Assembly (NCBI RefSeq): GCF_900099905.1
Contig: NZ_FNEE01000001.1
Coordinates: forward strand, 359,091 to 423,090
Length of the DNA: 64,000 bases
Direction: 5' to 3'
Origin: Mesorhizobium muleiense
GTDB lineage: Bacteria; Pseudomonadota; Alphaproteobacteria; Rhizobiales; Rhizobiaceae
The notes below the pieces were generated by a model. That model saw nothing but the letters and a program-made list of their open reading frames with translations, made no database searches and was not told the origin of the DNA. The translations under genes were made by a program, and so were the position numbers. Shown piece after piece: positions 25,457-33,139 of the stretch; positions within the stretch are counted from its first letter, which is position 1; the number at the start of each line of letters is the position of its first letter.

Positions 25457-27784
25457 ATGCCGAACGAACGTGCCACGGTTGTGCAGACACCGGTTGGCGC
25501 TGACCTGTTGACCTTCACGCATCTTGTCGGGCGCGATGAGATCAGTCGCTGTCTGGCCTATACGGTCGGGTTCGTAAGCAGCAGCCCCGAAATCGATCCG
25601 CTGAAGATGCTGGGCGGCGCGGTTTCGGTCGAAGGTGAATCCGATCCCAAACGCTGGTTCAGCGGCCTTGTCTCCGAGTTTCGGCTGACCCGGATCGAGG
25701 ACCGTCTGGCTTACTACGAAGCCGTCGTCAGGCCATGGCTCTGGTTTCTCGGCAATACCACCGACTGCCGCATTTTCCAGAACATGAGCGTCATCGAAAT
25801 CGTCGAGGAGGTTTTCTCGAAATACAGCACGGCAAAGTTCGAGAAGCGCCTGCAAGGGTCTTATCCGCCGCGAGAGTACTGCGTCCAGTACGACGAGAGC
25901 GACCTCGATTTCGTGCAGCGGCTGCTCGAGCACGAAGGCATCCTGTATTTCTTCGAGCACGATGAGGGCAAGCACACGCTTGTGCTCGCCGATGCCATGA
26001 GCAAGCTCAAGCCGGCGCCGGGCTATGAGAAGGTGCCCTATCACTTTGAAGGGCAGGGCTCCCGGCGCGATGTCGAATACATCACCGAATGGATTCCGGG
26101 CAGCTCGGTGCGGCCGGGCGCCTATGTCCATACCGACTATGATTTCGAGAAGCCGGGCGCCGACCTGATGGCCAAATCGGCCCAGCCGTTCAGTCACAAG
26201 CTGGCGGCGGGCGAGAATTACCGCCAGCCCGGCGCGCATCTCGACGTCGGCCGCGGCGACAGCCTTGCCGCGATACGGCGCGAGGAAATCCAGGCGGTGC
26301 ACCAGCGCATCGCCGCGGTCGGAACCGTGCGCGGCCTGTATTCGGGCTGCACGTTCAAGCTGGATGGCTTCCCAAGAGAAGACCAGAACCAGGAATATCT
26401 GGTGGTCAGCGCCGAATACAGGCTGTTCGATCCGGGCTACAGAGCCCTTGCCGACGTCGAAAGCGAGAACTTCAAGGTGATCCTCGGCGTGGCGCCGACC
26501 GCCCTGGCCTATCGCCCGCCGCGGGTCACGACTCGGCCGATCATGCGCGGCCCGCAGACGGCGACGGTGGTCGGCCCGTCCGGCGAGGAAATTTTTACCG
26601 ACAAATATGCCCGGGTGAAGGTGCAGTTCCACTGGGACCGTCTCGGCAAGAAGGACCAGAACAGTTCCTGCTTCGTGCGCGTGTCGCAGACCTGGGCCGG
26701 CAGCGGCTGGGGTTTCATCCAGATCCCGCGCATCGGCCAGGAGGTGATCGTCGATTTCATCGAAGGCGATCCGGATCTGCCGATCATCACCGGCAGGGTC
26801 TACAACGCCTCGCAGATGCCGCCCTACGGGCTGCCGGGCAGCGCCACGCAATCCGGCTGGAAATCCGACTCCTCGAAAGGCGGCGGCGGTTACAACGAGC
26901 TGATGTTCGAGGACAAGGCCGGCTCCGAACTGGTCAATTTCCAGGCACAGAAGGACCACAACCTTCTGATCAAGAACGACCGCACCAAGCTGGTGCAACA
27001 CGACCAATCCGACCGCATCGACCATGACGCCAAGCACTCCGTCGGCCACAACCTCGACGAGGACGTCGGCAACAACAAGACGGTCAAGGTCGGCGTCGAC
27101 CAGACCACGGATATCGGCAACAACGACACCGAGACGGTGGGGGTCAATCGCTCGCTGACCGTGGGCTCGAACGAGACGATCGGCATTGGGGCGAACTCGA
27201 CGGAGACGATTGGCGCCAATCACACGCAAACGGTGGCGCTGGTGCAGACGATCACGGTTGGCGCCGCGCGCGTCGATAGCGTTGGCGCCGCCGAAACCAG
27301 GACCGTGGGTGCGGTGCAGACCAACACCATCGGCGCCTCGCGCTCGGTGACAGTTGGTGCAGGGCAGAGCCACAGCATCGGCGCAAAGGACAGCTGGCAG
27401 ATCGCTTCCGACCAGAGCGTGCAGATCGGCGGCGGCCAGACGTTCAAGATTGCAAAGGATCAAGGGACTGATATCGGGGCTGGGCGCTCTACCAAGATTG
27501 CCAAGGATGACGCGACAGATGTCGGAGGCTCCCGGGCGCTCAAGATAGCCAAGGGCAGCGCGGTCGAGGTAGGCGAGGACGGACTGATCAAGATCGGCAA
27601 GGATTTAATCATCGAGGCAGGTGACTCAATCGTGATTAAATGCGGCTCGGCGGCAATCTCAATGAAGAAGGACGGCACCATTAACATCGAGGGCAAGGAC
27701 ATCGCCGTCAACGGCTCGGGCAAGATCAACGTGAAGGCATCGAGCGAAATCACCATGAAGGGTTCGCAGATCAAGCAGAACTGA
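25457..27784 (+). CDS. vgrG: T6SS spike protein VgrG (TssI)
   Basis: A 775-residue VgrG. The gp27-like part (about 1-370) contains the Rhs/VgrG-type EYCVQYDESDLDFVQRLLEHEG. The gp5 OB-fold (about 370-480) has TATVVGPSGEEIFTDKYARV and SCFVRVSQTWAGSGWG. The DUF2345-like C-terminal needle is made of many short V-G/I-G repeats (about 530-715), ending with KDIAVNGSGKINVKASSE. No extra effector domain is fused, so cargo must bind non-covalently or via the PAAR-like tip. ATG 25457 is used because of the strong ribosome binding site and the family start. A DUF6484 gene follows immediately. Confidence 0.95.
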   Translation: MPNERATVVQTPVGADLLTFTHLVGRDEISRCLAYTVGFVSSSPEIDPLKMLGGAVSVEGESDPKRWFSGLVSEFRLTRIEDRLAYYEAVVRPWLWFLGNTTDCRIFQNMSVIEIVEEVFSKYSTAKFEKRLQGSYPPREYCVQYDESDLDFVQRLLEHEGILYFFEHDEGKHTLVLADAMSKLKPAPGYEKVPYHFEGQGSRRDVEYITEWIPGSSVRPGAYVHTDYDFEKPGADLMAKSAQPFSHKLAAGENYRQPGAHLDVGRGDSLAAIRREEIQAVHQRIAAVGTVRGLYSGCTFKLDGFPREDQNQEYLVVSAEYRLFDPGYRALADVESENFKVILGVAPTALAYRPPRVTTRPIMRGPQTATVVGPSGEEIFTDKYARVKVQFHWDRLGKKDQNSSCFVRVSQTWAGSGWGFIQIPRIGQEVIVDFIEGDPDLPIITGRVYNASQMPPYGLPGSATQSGWKSDSSKGGGGYNELMFEDKAGSELVNFQAQKDHNLLIKNDRTKLVQHDQSDRIDHDAKHSVGHNLDEDVGNNKTVKVGVDQTTDIGNNDTETVGVNRSLTVGSNETIGIGANSTETIGANHTQTVALVQTITVGAARVDSVGAAETRTVGAVQTNTIGASRSVTVGAGQSHSIGAKDSWQIASDQSVQIGGGQTFKIAKDQGTDIGAGRSTKIAKDDATDVGGSRALKIAKGSAVEVGEDGLIKIGKDLIIEAGDSIVIKCGSAAISMKKDGTINIEGKDIAVNGSGKINVKASSEITMKGSQIKQN
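27041..27600 (+). repeat. Degenerate repeat array in the vgrG needle
   Basis: The coding sequence consists of about 20 consecutive 7-8 codon units of the type [T/S]-x-[T/S]-[V/I]-G-x-[N/A], for example TETVGVN, LTVGSN, TIGIGAN. These are rungs of a triple-stranded beta-helix. DNA units of roughly 21-24 bases are diverged, so recent expansion is unlikely. Confidence 0.75.
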
Positions 27785-27794
27785 GGGGCGTGTG

Positions 27795-28211
27795 ATGACG
27801 ACCACAAGAGAGCGGATTGAAGGAGTTGTTATAGGCATTTTCTTGGGCTTCGGAGAGAATTCACCCCTTGTGGTCTTTCCAGGCAATCCGCAGGAAACTG
27901 CTGTCTCAGCCCGAAGCCTTGCTGAACTCACTTCGGACATGATAGGCGCCGAAGTGGCGCTGCTGTTTCAGGATGGCGATCCTAGCCGGCCACTTATCGT
28001 CGGGCGAATCATCGAGCCGACACGCCGGGCGCAAGTCGTCCGCGATGGGGAGCGGGTGCGGATCACCGGTGACGAGCGGATCGAGCTTCGCTGCGGTAAG
28101 GCATCGATCATCATGGAGAAGGACGGACACATCACCATCCGCGGCACCTATGTCACCAGCCACGCCAGCGCAACCAATCGCATCCGCGGCGGCTCGGTGA
28201 ATCTGAACTGA
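27795..28211 (+). CDS. DUF6484 protein
   Basis: A 138-residue protein. The N-terminal region (VVIGIFLGFGENSPLVVFPG, AEVALLFQDGDPSRPLIVGRI) is the DUF6484 pattern, a beta-barrel resembling the VgrG gp5 OB domain. The C-terminus (IELRCGKASIIMEKDGHITIRGTYV) copies the VgrG needle motif. This suggests it caps or extends a VgrG-like structure or acts as an effector loader. It starts 10 bases after vgrG; GTG 27792 is one codon further upstream. Its stop overlaps the next ATG by one base. Confidence 0.82.
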   Translation: MTTTRERIEGVVIGIFLGFGENSPLVVFPGNPQETAVSARSLAELTSDMIGAEVALLFQDGDPSRPLIVGRIIEPTRRAQVVRDGERVRITGDERIELRCGKASIIMEKDGHITIRGTYVTSHASATNRIRGGSVNLN

Positions 28212-28585
28212 TGTCTCGCGCGCCCATCCTGCCGGAGATCGTGCGTCAGCACGCCGAGATGGCAGCCTTCCTGTGGACGGTTTATGACCGTCATCTGCTG
28301 TATCCGGACGAAAACCCGGACATGGACGAACTCCGTGTGGCGCGGCTGCTCGCTAGGCTGGAGGCGCACCTGGATGGGCTTCGGGTAGCCGAGGAAGACG
28401 GCAAGCGGATCGCTTTGGAGCGATACCAGGAGTTTCCCGAAAGCGGCGAACTCTTCGTCGTGCGGATGCTGTCGACCGACAATCCACCCAATCTACATGA
28501 ACTCGATCCAGTGAGGACGCGAGCATATTTGCTCGACACATTGGCACGAGCGCGATCGACAATCGGGCCCGCCGGGAAGCTATGA
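28211..28585 (+). CDS. Short TIGR02270-like protein
   Basis: A 124-residue protein. Residues about 8-65 (IVRQHAEMAAFLWTVYDRHLL, LARLEAHLDGLRVAEEDG) match the N-terminal signature I recall for TIGR02270 proteins, which are normally several hundred residues long with HEAT-like repeats. Here only the first helical part plus about 50 residues is present, ending in a clean stop, so it is a short form or a truncated gene. It overlaps the DUF6484 stop by one base (TGATG), supporting co-translation in a vgrG cassette. Role unknown. Confidence 0.68.
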   Translation: MSRAPILPEIVRQHAEMAAFLWTVYDRHLLYPDENPDMDELRVARLLARLEAHLDGLRVAEEDGKRIALERYQEFPESGELFVVRMLSTDNPPNLHELDPVRTRAYLLDTLARARSTIGPAGKL

Positions 28586-28617
28586 CAAAATTATACTTCC
28601 ATACAGCATAATAATAA

Positions 28618-29460
28618 TCAGTTAAAATCTACTTTCCTCCAGTTTTCTCCGTCGAATCTTGCGGTTTGTTCCAAGCCGCATGACCAAAGGAACCTATCCG
28701 TCGCAGATAAACTATAACCTCTTGCCTTGTCCTTTACCAAGACGAGGTGATCACCCTTAATCTTGAACACGCCCGATGCGGCCGACGCGAAGTAGGTCTC
28801 ACCTTGAAAATCCTCAATTGCATACAAATCGTGACCTCCGGCATCGATGGAAGTGAGTTCACCTCCACGAAGGAGATAACAAGCACCGTCGAGCCCGCAA
28901 AGATACAAGTCTTCTCGGTTAATCACATGAACGGCACGGAAGGCGGCGTTGGTTGGCAGCTCTATGGGCTGCCATCGTGCTCCGTCGTATCTCGCGACAA
29001 AGCCCCCGTCTCCGGCACATACCAAATTATCCTCCTGCCTACCCGATATCGCATAGAGGTGGCCTGAAAGGCCTTCACTCATCGGAAGCCACCTGGCACC
29101 GTCAAAGCGAACGCATGTACCGTCGGCACCAACGGCATAGACCGCATGGTCGTGCAGCCCCCAGATTCGAAAAAGGCGATTGGTCGTGGCCTGCTGTCGC
29201 GCGAAGCTCCCGGATAGATTGGTGAAGCAGTCACCGAGGACGCCTGCGAGAAAATATGTGCCAACCGACGATGCCCACATAGATGATATCCAGTCATCGA
29301 CCTGAAAGATCTGAGTGGGCGGAACTTCTATATCGGAAAAACGAAACACTTCGCTGTTGAAGCTCTGACGATCCTCATCGGTCGACACAACCAGAACGCT
29401 GGCGGCACTACCTTCATGGGCTATGACCGTTATGCATTCACGAATAAACTTCCTGTCCAT
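28618..29460 (-). CDS. Propeller-like protein, candidate immunity or accessory protein
   Basis: A 280-residue protein with repeated motifs typical of beta-propeller blades: VRFDGARWLPM, ARYDGARWQPI and ARFDGENWRKV, each preceded by a Gly/Val-rich strand such as AVYAVGADG or DLYLCGLDG. No signal peptide. ATG 29460 has AGGAGG upstream. It follows the DUF4150 PAAR-like gene by nine bases, the usual place of an immunity gene. Base composition looks lower in GC than the T6SS core genes. It converges with the TIGR02270-like gene. Immunity is inferred from position only. Confidence 0.72.
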   Translation of the reverse strand: MDRKFIRECITVIAHEGSAASVLVVSTDEDRQSFNSEVFRFSDIEVPPTQIFQVDDWISSMWASSVGTYFLAGVLGDCFTNLSGSFARQQATTNRLFRIWGLHDHAVYAVGADGTCVRFDGARWLPMSEGLSGHLYAISGRQEDNLVCAGDGGFVARYDGARWQPIELPTNAAFRAVHVINREDLYLCGLDGACYLLRGGELTSIDAGGHDLYAIEDFQGETYFASAASGVFKIKGDHLVLVKDKARGYSLSATDRFLWSCGLEQTARFDGENWRKVDFN

Positions 29461-29469
29461 CTACACCTC

Positions 29470-30471
29470 CTATAGGCTTGAAGGCGGCGAAACACTTGCG
29501 CCGGGCACCTTGTCGCCCCAAGGCACGCGGCACTTCGTCTGATTAAGGTCGTCCCCCTTCTTTCCGGAACAATGTTCGAGATAGGCTCGAATGACCGCCT
29601 CTAGACATTCAAGCGCGAGTTTGCGCGTTTCTTCGTCTGCTATCGGCTGGTCCTGGGGGCTTTTGTGCGTGGCGTTGGCATTGATCTTGGGATGGTGCTC
29701 TTTGATGCTCTTCAACTCGTTTTTGATGGCGGCCTCGACTGTTGGCCGCGCCGTGCCGCAGCCCCTCGCGAATGAGTGCTGTGCAGTCGTCTTGGCGCCG
29801 TGAGGCGAGGCTGCGTTTATATTACCGGGCCCCTTCATACAAATACACGGTGCTTCATTGGCGGAATACTTCGGAAACTCCGCAATTGAACCGGCCGATC
29901 CGCCTCGCGTGTTTTGAAATAACGCGTTCTGCATCATGTGTTCCGACTGATCCGGGGACACACAGGGGCTGTCCTTGTGTGCGTGAAGCTGAAGACCGCA
30001 TTCGGCCAAGACCTTCGCGCAATTCAGCCCAGGAGGAGCTGGCGAAAGAACGTGTATCCAAGGGGGCGTGTTGGCCACGTCGGATGCGTGGTTATTCGTC
30101 GCCATATCCGTAAAGCGGATAACAGGCTCGCCATCAAATTTGACGTTATTTGACCACGATCTATAGTACTCCTTTCCTGTATTCTTGGAAGTTATAACTC
30201 CTTTTTTAGCCGCGCAGCCTGCTTCAGTACCGCTTGTCTTAGACAGATCGGACTGGTTCTTAATGTTAACGGTTTTTCCGGAGATTTTTACAGTACCTGT
30301 CCCATTCTCGGTATCACTTGCGAATCCGAAGCTCGGATACGGTATTGGCACACCAGGCGGGGTTGCGGGATTTTCCGGCGGCGTGAAACAAACGTCTGGA
30401 AACGCAGCGATGGTCTTACCATCGGTCGCCTTGCCGGAAATTTCCAAACTGTTGGCAAAAACATTGGCCAT
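29470..30471 (-). CDS. DUF4150 PAAR-like protein with C-terminal candidate toxin region
   Basis: A 333-residue protein. Residues 1-135 are a DUF4150 (PAAR-like) domain: MANVFANSLEISGKA, FPDVCFTPP, PIPYPSFGFASDT, GTEAGCAAKKGVIT and FDGEPVIRFTDM. This tip domain caps VgrG. The remaining 200 residues carry many Cys and His (SEHMMQNALF, APCICMKG, TAQHSFARGCG, KEHHPK), suggesting a metal-dependent enzyme, perhaps of the HNH/EndoVII type; I could not assign it. The ATG directly follows the TAA of the beta-ketoacyl-synthase-like gene. It is the most likely antibacterial effector of the window, to be delivered by VgrG. Confidence 0.85.
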   Translation of the reverse strand: MANVFANSLEISGKATDGKTIAAFPDVCFTPPENPATPPGVPIPYPSFGFASDTENGTGTVKISGKTVNIKNQSDLSKTSGTEAGCAAKKGVITSKNTGKEYYRSWSNNVKFDGEPVIRFTDMATNNHASDVANTPPWIHVLSPAPPGLNCAKVLAECGLQLHAHKDSPCVSPDQSEHMMQNALFQNTRGGSAGSIAEFPKYSANEAPCICMKGPGNINAASPHGAKTTAQHSFARGCGTARPTVEAAIKNELKSIKEHHPKINANATHKSPQDQPIADEETRKLALECLEAVIRAYLEHCSGKKGDDLNQTKCRVPWGDKVPGASVSPPSSL

Positions 30472-31494
30472 TTATGAAACACGCGACGTCAAGACTGCGG
30501 CACCGCATGCGCCGGCATCGTTTGAAGCTTCCACCAGAACGGATTTGCCATAGCCGTAGCCTTTGCAGGCCGCCGTCCGCGCCATCGCAATCATGGCTGG
30601 CACCGCGGCCGCACCGATATTACCCAAGAATTCGCCAGGCGACCACAGGTCGATGAAGTCACGCGGGCCCCTCGAGAGTCTCAGATTTGCAAGAGCGGTC
30701 TGTTTGAACCAGTATTTTTCCCCGATCAGGTCGGAAATCCGGTACCCGATATCATTCATTTGGATGCCAGCTTCCGTCAGGGCAATGTTGTATGCCGAGG
30801 TCATTCCGTCGCCGCGAAGCGGAATATCGTCGTTGTTGTAGATGGAGGCCCGCTCACGGGCCAATCCAACCCCTGCCAATTGCAATTGCCCTCGCTCCAC
30901 GTTGCTGCACAATATTGCCGCGGCGGCCTCACCAGGGATGAATCCGTTCGGATTGTCCGAGGTTAAAATCCTCCACTTGGCGATGTAATGGGTGATTGTT
31001 GCCGGTGTGAGGTAACTATCGACTCCTATTATAAGGATGTTCGACGCATTCCCTTCTTTAAATATTTTCCGTGCCTTGTCGAAGGCAACATGTCCGGAAG
31101 GTCGGCCATGAGCAACTACTATACAGCCCCGACTAATGTCATGCCCGGTTATTCTAGAAACCTGAGAGAGGAACGAGGGCACATCCCGGATTGGCCTGCC
31201 GGGACGATTTTCCTCCGCAATGCAAAGCAGAACGGCGGTCTTATCGGGAAGCCATTTGTGATCTCCTATAGCCTCCGTCAGGGCGGCAGCAGCGAGGTGC
31301 GCCATCCTCTTCTCCCCAATCCACTCCCGCGGCAACGGCACTGGCGCACCCATAACGAACTCGTCACCGACTCGATGAAATTTGGTCTCCTGAAAGCCGT
31401 CGAGCTTCGCTCGCATAGCTGCACAGCTGGAAGGTGCATCGAGACCGACGGCCGTCACCATACCTACAGAGATAACGTCGAGAGTCGCGCTCAC
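30472..31494 (-). CDS. Beta-ketoacyl-synthase-like protein lacking catalytic residues
   Basis: A 340-residue thiolase-fold protein. The start MSATLDVISVGMVTAVGLDA, the middle helix-strand AFDKARKIFKEGNASNILIIGVDSYLT and PGEAAAAILC match KAS I/II enzymes. The nucleophile-Cys region reads VVAHGRPSGHVAF with no Cys, and the region where the second catalytic His would be reads PGEFLGNIGAAA, with Asn instead of His. So it is probably not a condensing enzyme but a structural or chaperone relative. The GTG start overlaps the DUF2169 stop (GTGA). Such proteins are found in DUF2169/PAAR effector cassettes; the role may be effector folding or loading. Confidence 0.8.
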   Translation of the reverse strand: MSATLDVISVGMVTAVGLDAPSSCAAMRAKLDGFQETKFHRVGDEFVMGAPVPLPREWIGEKRMAHLAAAALTEAIGDHKWLPDKTAVLLCIAEENRPGRPIRDVPSFLSQVSRITGHDISRGCIVVAHGRPSGHVAFDKARKIFKEGNASNILIIGVDSYLTPATITHYIAKWRILTSDNPNGFIPGEAAAAILCSNVERGQLQLAGVGLARERASIYNNDDIPLRGDGMTSAYNIALTEAGIQMNDIGYRISDLIGEKYWFKQTALANLRLSRGPRDFIDLWSPGEFLGNIGAAAVPAMIAMARTAACKGYGYGKSVLVEASNDAGACGAAVLTSRVS

Positions 31495-32597
31495 GCGGCT
31501 TCCTCATTGTAATCGGTCGGCGGCAAATCAAACTTGCGTATGTAACGCTTCCCAGTCTTCCTTGCGTGCAACATGCCGGGCGTTGGGGGGCCAATCCAGC
31601 ATTCAGCAAAGTCGAGGACAGTGCGGCGAATCGGCCGCGAGACACGCCAGACCAGCGAGAAGCGGCGCTTCTCGGAGTCGAGGAGAACGGTGTCGGGATA
31701 GATGTCAGCCTCGAAGGCCTTCTGCCTGCCCTTGAACAGCGTGATCGGCAACGCCGTTGATGGTAGCCGGAAACTCTCCCGGCCCTGCGGCGTCAGGTTC
31801 ACCAGCTGCACCTCCTCGCCACCTTTCGGCATGTCGATCTGCTGGTCCGGGGGCGCCATCTGGAAGTAGCGCTCGTCGAAATCCGACGGCAGGAACGGGA
31901 ACACGTTATCGATCCAGTTCTGATCATAGGTGCCGCCATATTCGATGCGGCCCGGCCAGCCGCGGCCCATCGGGCCGAAACTCATCGGTTTGTAATCGCC
32001 AAACGGGGTGCGGATATCCTCGCCGACAGCTTGCGTGTTCGGTAGACGCAGGCCGGGAATGAGGCGCTGGTTCCTGGTTCGCGACCAGCCGGTTCCAACT
32101 GGATTGTATTTATAGCTGGCGGGGAGCTTGTCCTCCGGGTCCAGCCTGTCGACACCACCCCAGGCAACATCATAGGAGATGGGCAGTTTCAGGAAGGGCT
32201 GCGGCGGGGTGGAAGTGAACACCGGCCCGATGGCGCGCCACTCGCGGTGGCCGACGACCTCGAACAGTTTCGACCAATTGCCCACCTTGATACCGACCGG
32301 CACGCGCTCGGCTGGTCTGCCGTTTGGTGCGTAAGCACAGCCATTGGCGATAACGTCGCAGCGTGGCTTGCGGAAGGCGAAATCGGTTTCCCAAAGCGTT
32401 GCCGAATAGCCGGGCTCGCCCGTCTGGGTGTCGGCAAAGACGAGTGGCACATGCTCGGCAGATTTGCGCACCAGTCCGCCGGGGTTGTCCGGGAAGTCGA
32501 ACGTGCCTTTCACCACCACGACGAGCCACTCATGGCCGGCTTTGTCCATGCCCATGGTGAATTGGTGAGGATACCCCATCTGGTTCCAGATCTGCAT
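31491..32597 (-). CDS. DUF2169 effector adaptor
   Basis: A 368-residue protein starting MQIWNQMGYPHQFTMG, followed by HEWLVVVVKGTFDF and the family blocks GYSATLWETDFAFRKPRCDV, VAWGGVD and NQRLIPGLRLPN. DUF2169 proteins act as T6SS adaptors or chaperones for PAAR-linked effectors. ATG 32597 shares a base with the TGA of tagF (TGATG); an in-frame TTG lies one codon upstream. It links the core operon to the effector cassette. Confidence 0.92.
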   Translation of the reverse strand: MQIWNQMGYPHQFTMGMDKAGHEWLVVVVKGTFDFPDNPGGLVRKSAEHVPLVFADTQTGEPGYSATLWETDFAFRKPRCDVIANGCAYAPNGRPAERVPVGIKVGNWSKLFEVVGHREWRAIGPVFTSTPPQPFLKLPISYDVAWGGVDRLDPEDKLPASYKYNPVGTGWSRTRNQRLIPGLRLPNTQAVGEDIRTPFGDYKPMSFGPMGRGWPGRIEYGGTYDQNWIDNVFPFLPSDFDERYFQMAPPDQQIDMPKGGEEVQLVNLTPQGRESFRLPSTALPITLFKGRQKAFEADIYPDTVLLDSEKRRFSLVWRVSRPIRRTVLDFAECWIGPPTPGMLHARKTGKRYIRKFDLPPTDYNEEAA

Positions 32598-33139
32598 CAA
32601 CTGGTCTCCCAGCTTGCCGCAAAGATCTGCTCCAGCGTCGGTTGCGGAGCTTGCGGATCAATATCGAAAATGTCGGAGTGCGCCGTCCACATCACCATAT
32701 CGCTGATGACCTCTTCGGCCGGCTCGACAGGCGGCACCGGCAGTGCGGCCAAAGCGGTACCCAGTTCGTCGGGCGTCAACTCGCCGCGCTGGGCGGCAAA
32801 GGCAGCCTCTTCAATCCCGGCAAACCACGCATCGGCGCGAGCCAGTTGAATGGAAGCGTCAGGAAGCTGCGCGACCACGCTCAAGGGGAACTGCCGGCCG
32901 ACCCTGTCGGCGCTCTGCAGAATAATGCCTGCCGATGCGCCGAAAAAAGCCGAGCCGGCCAGAAAGCGCAGCGCGGTGGTGCGCGGCCAGGTTTCCGAGC
33001 CGATCAGCGGGACGATGTGCTGCGCCAGCCACCGGTCCCAGATGCGCGCAAAATCTCCCGGCAGCCGCCGCGTGACGAAATCGCCGGTGGCGGGCATTTT
33101 GCCGTAAAAGCCGGGCAGGATCATATCTGCGGCGGACAT
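32597..33139 (-). CDS. tagF: T6SS-associated protein TagF (ImpM)
   Basis: A 180-residue protein of the TagF/ImpM family. It has the N-terminal LPGFYGKMPATGDFVTRRLP, then IWDRWL and DRVGRQFPLSVVA, and a Trp-rich acidic end. TagF is known to repress T6SS post-translationally in other bacteria, sometimes fused to PppA; here it is separate. The start is ATG 33139 (19-base overlap with tssM1) or ATG 33124, which overlaps its TGA as ATGA and fits the usual family start. Confidence 0.92.
   Translation of the reverse strand: MSAADMILPGFYGKMPATGDFVTRRLPGDFARIWDRWLAQHIVPLIGSETWPRTTALRFLAGSAFFGASAGIILQSADRVGRQFPLSVVAQLPDASIQLARADAWFAGIEEAAFAAQRGELTPDELGTALAALPVPPVEPAEEVISDMVMWTAHSDIFDIDPQAPQPTLEQIFAASWETS

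Noticed and set aside
25421..27463. Long minus-strand open frame (680 codons) opposite vgrG
   Set aside because: It is a mirror of the repetitive vgrG needle with no protein family pattern and no ribosome binding site.
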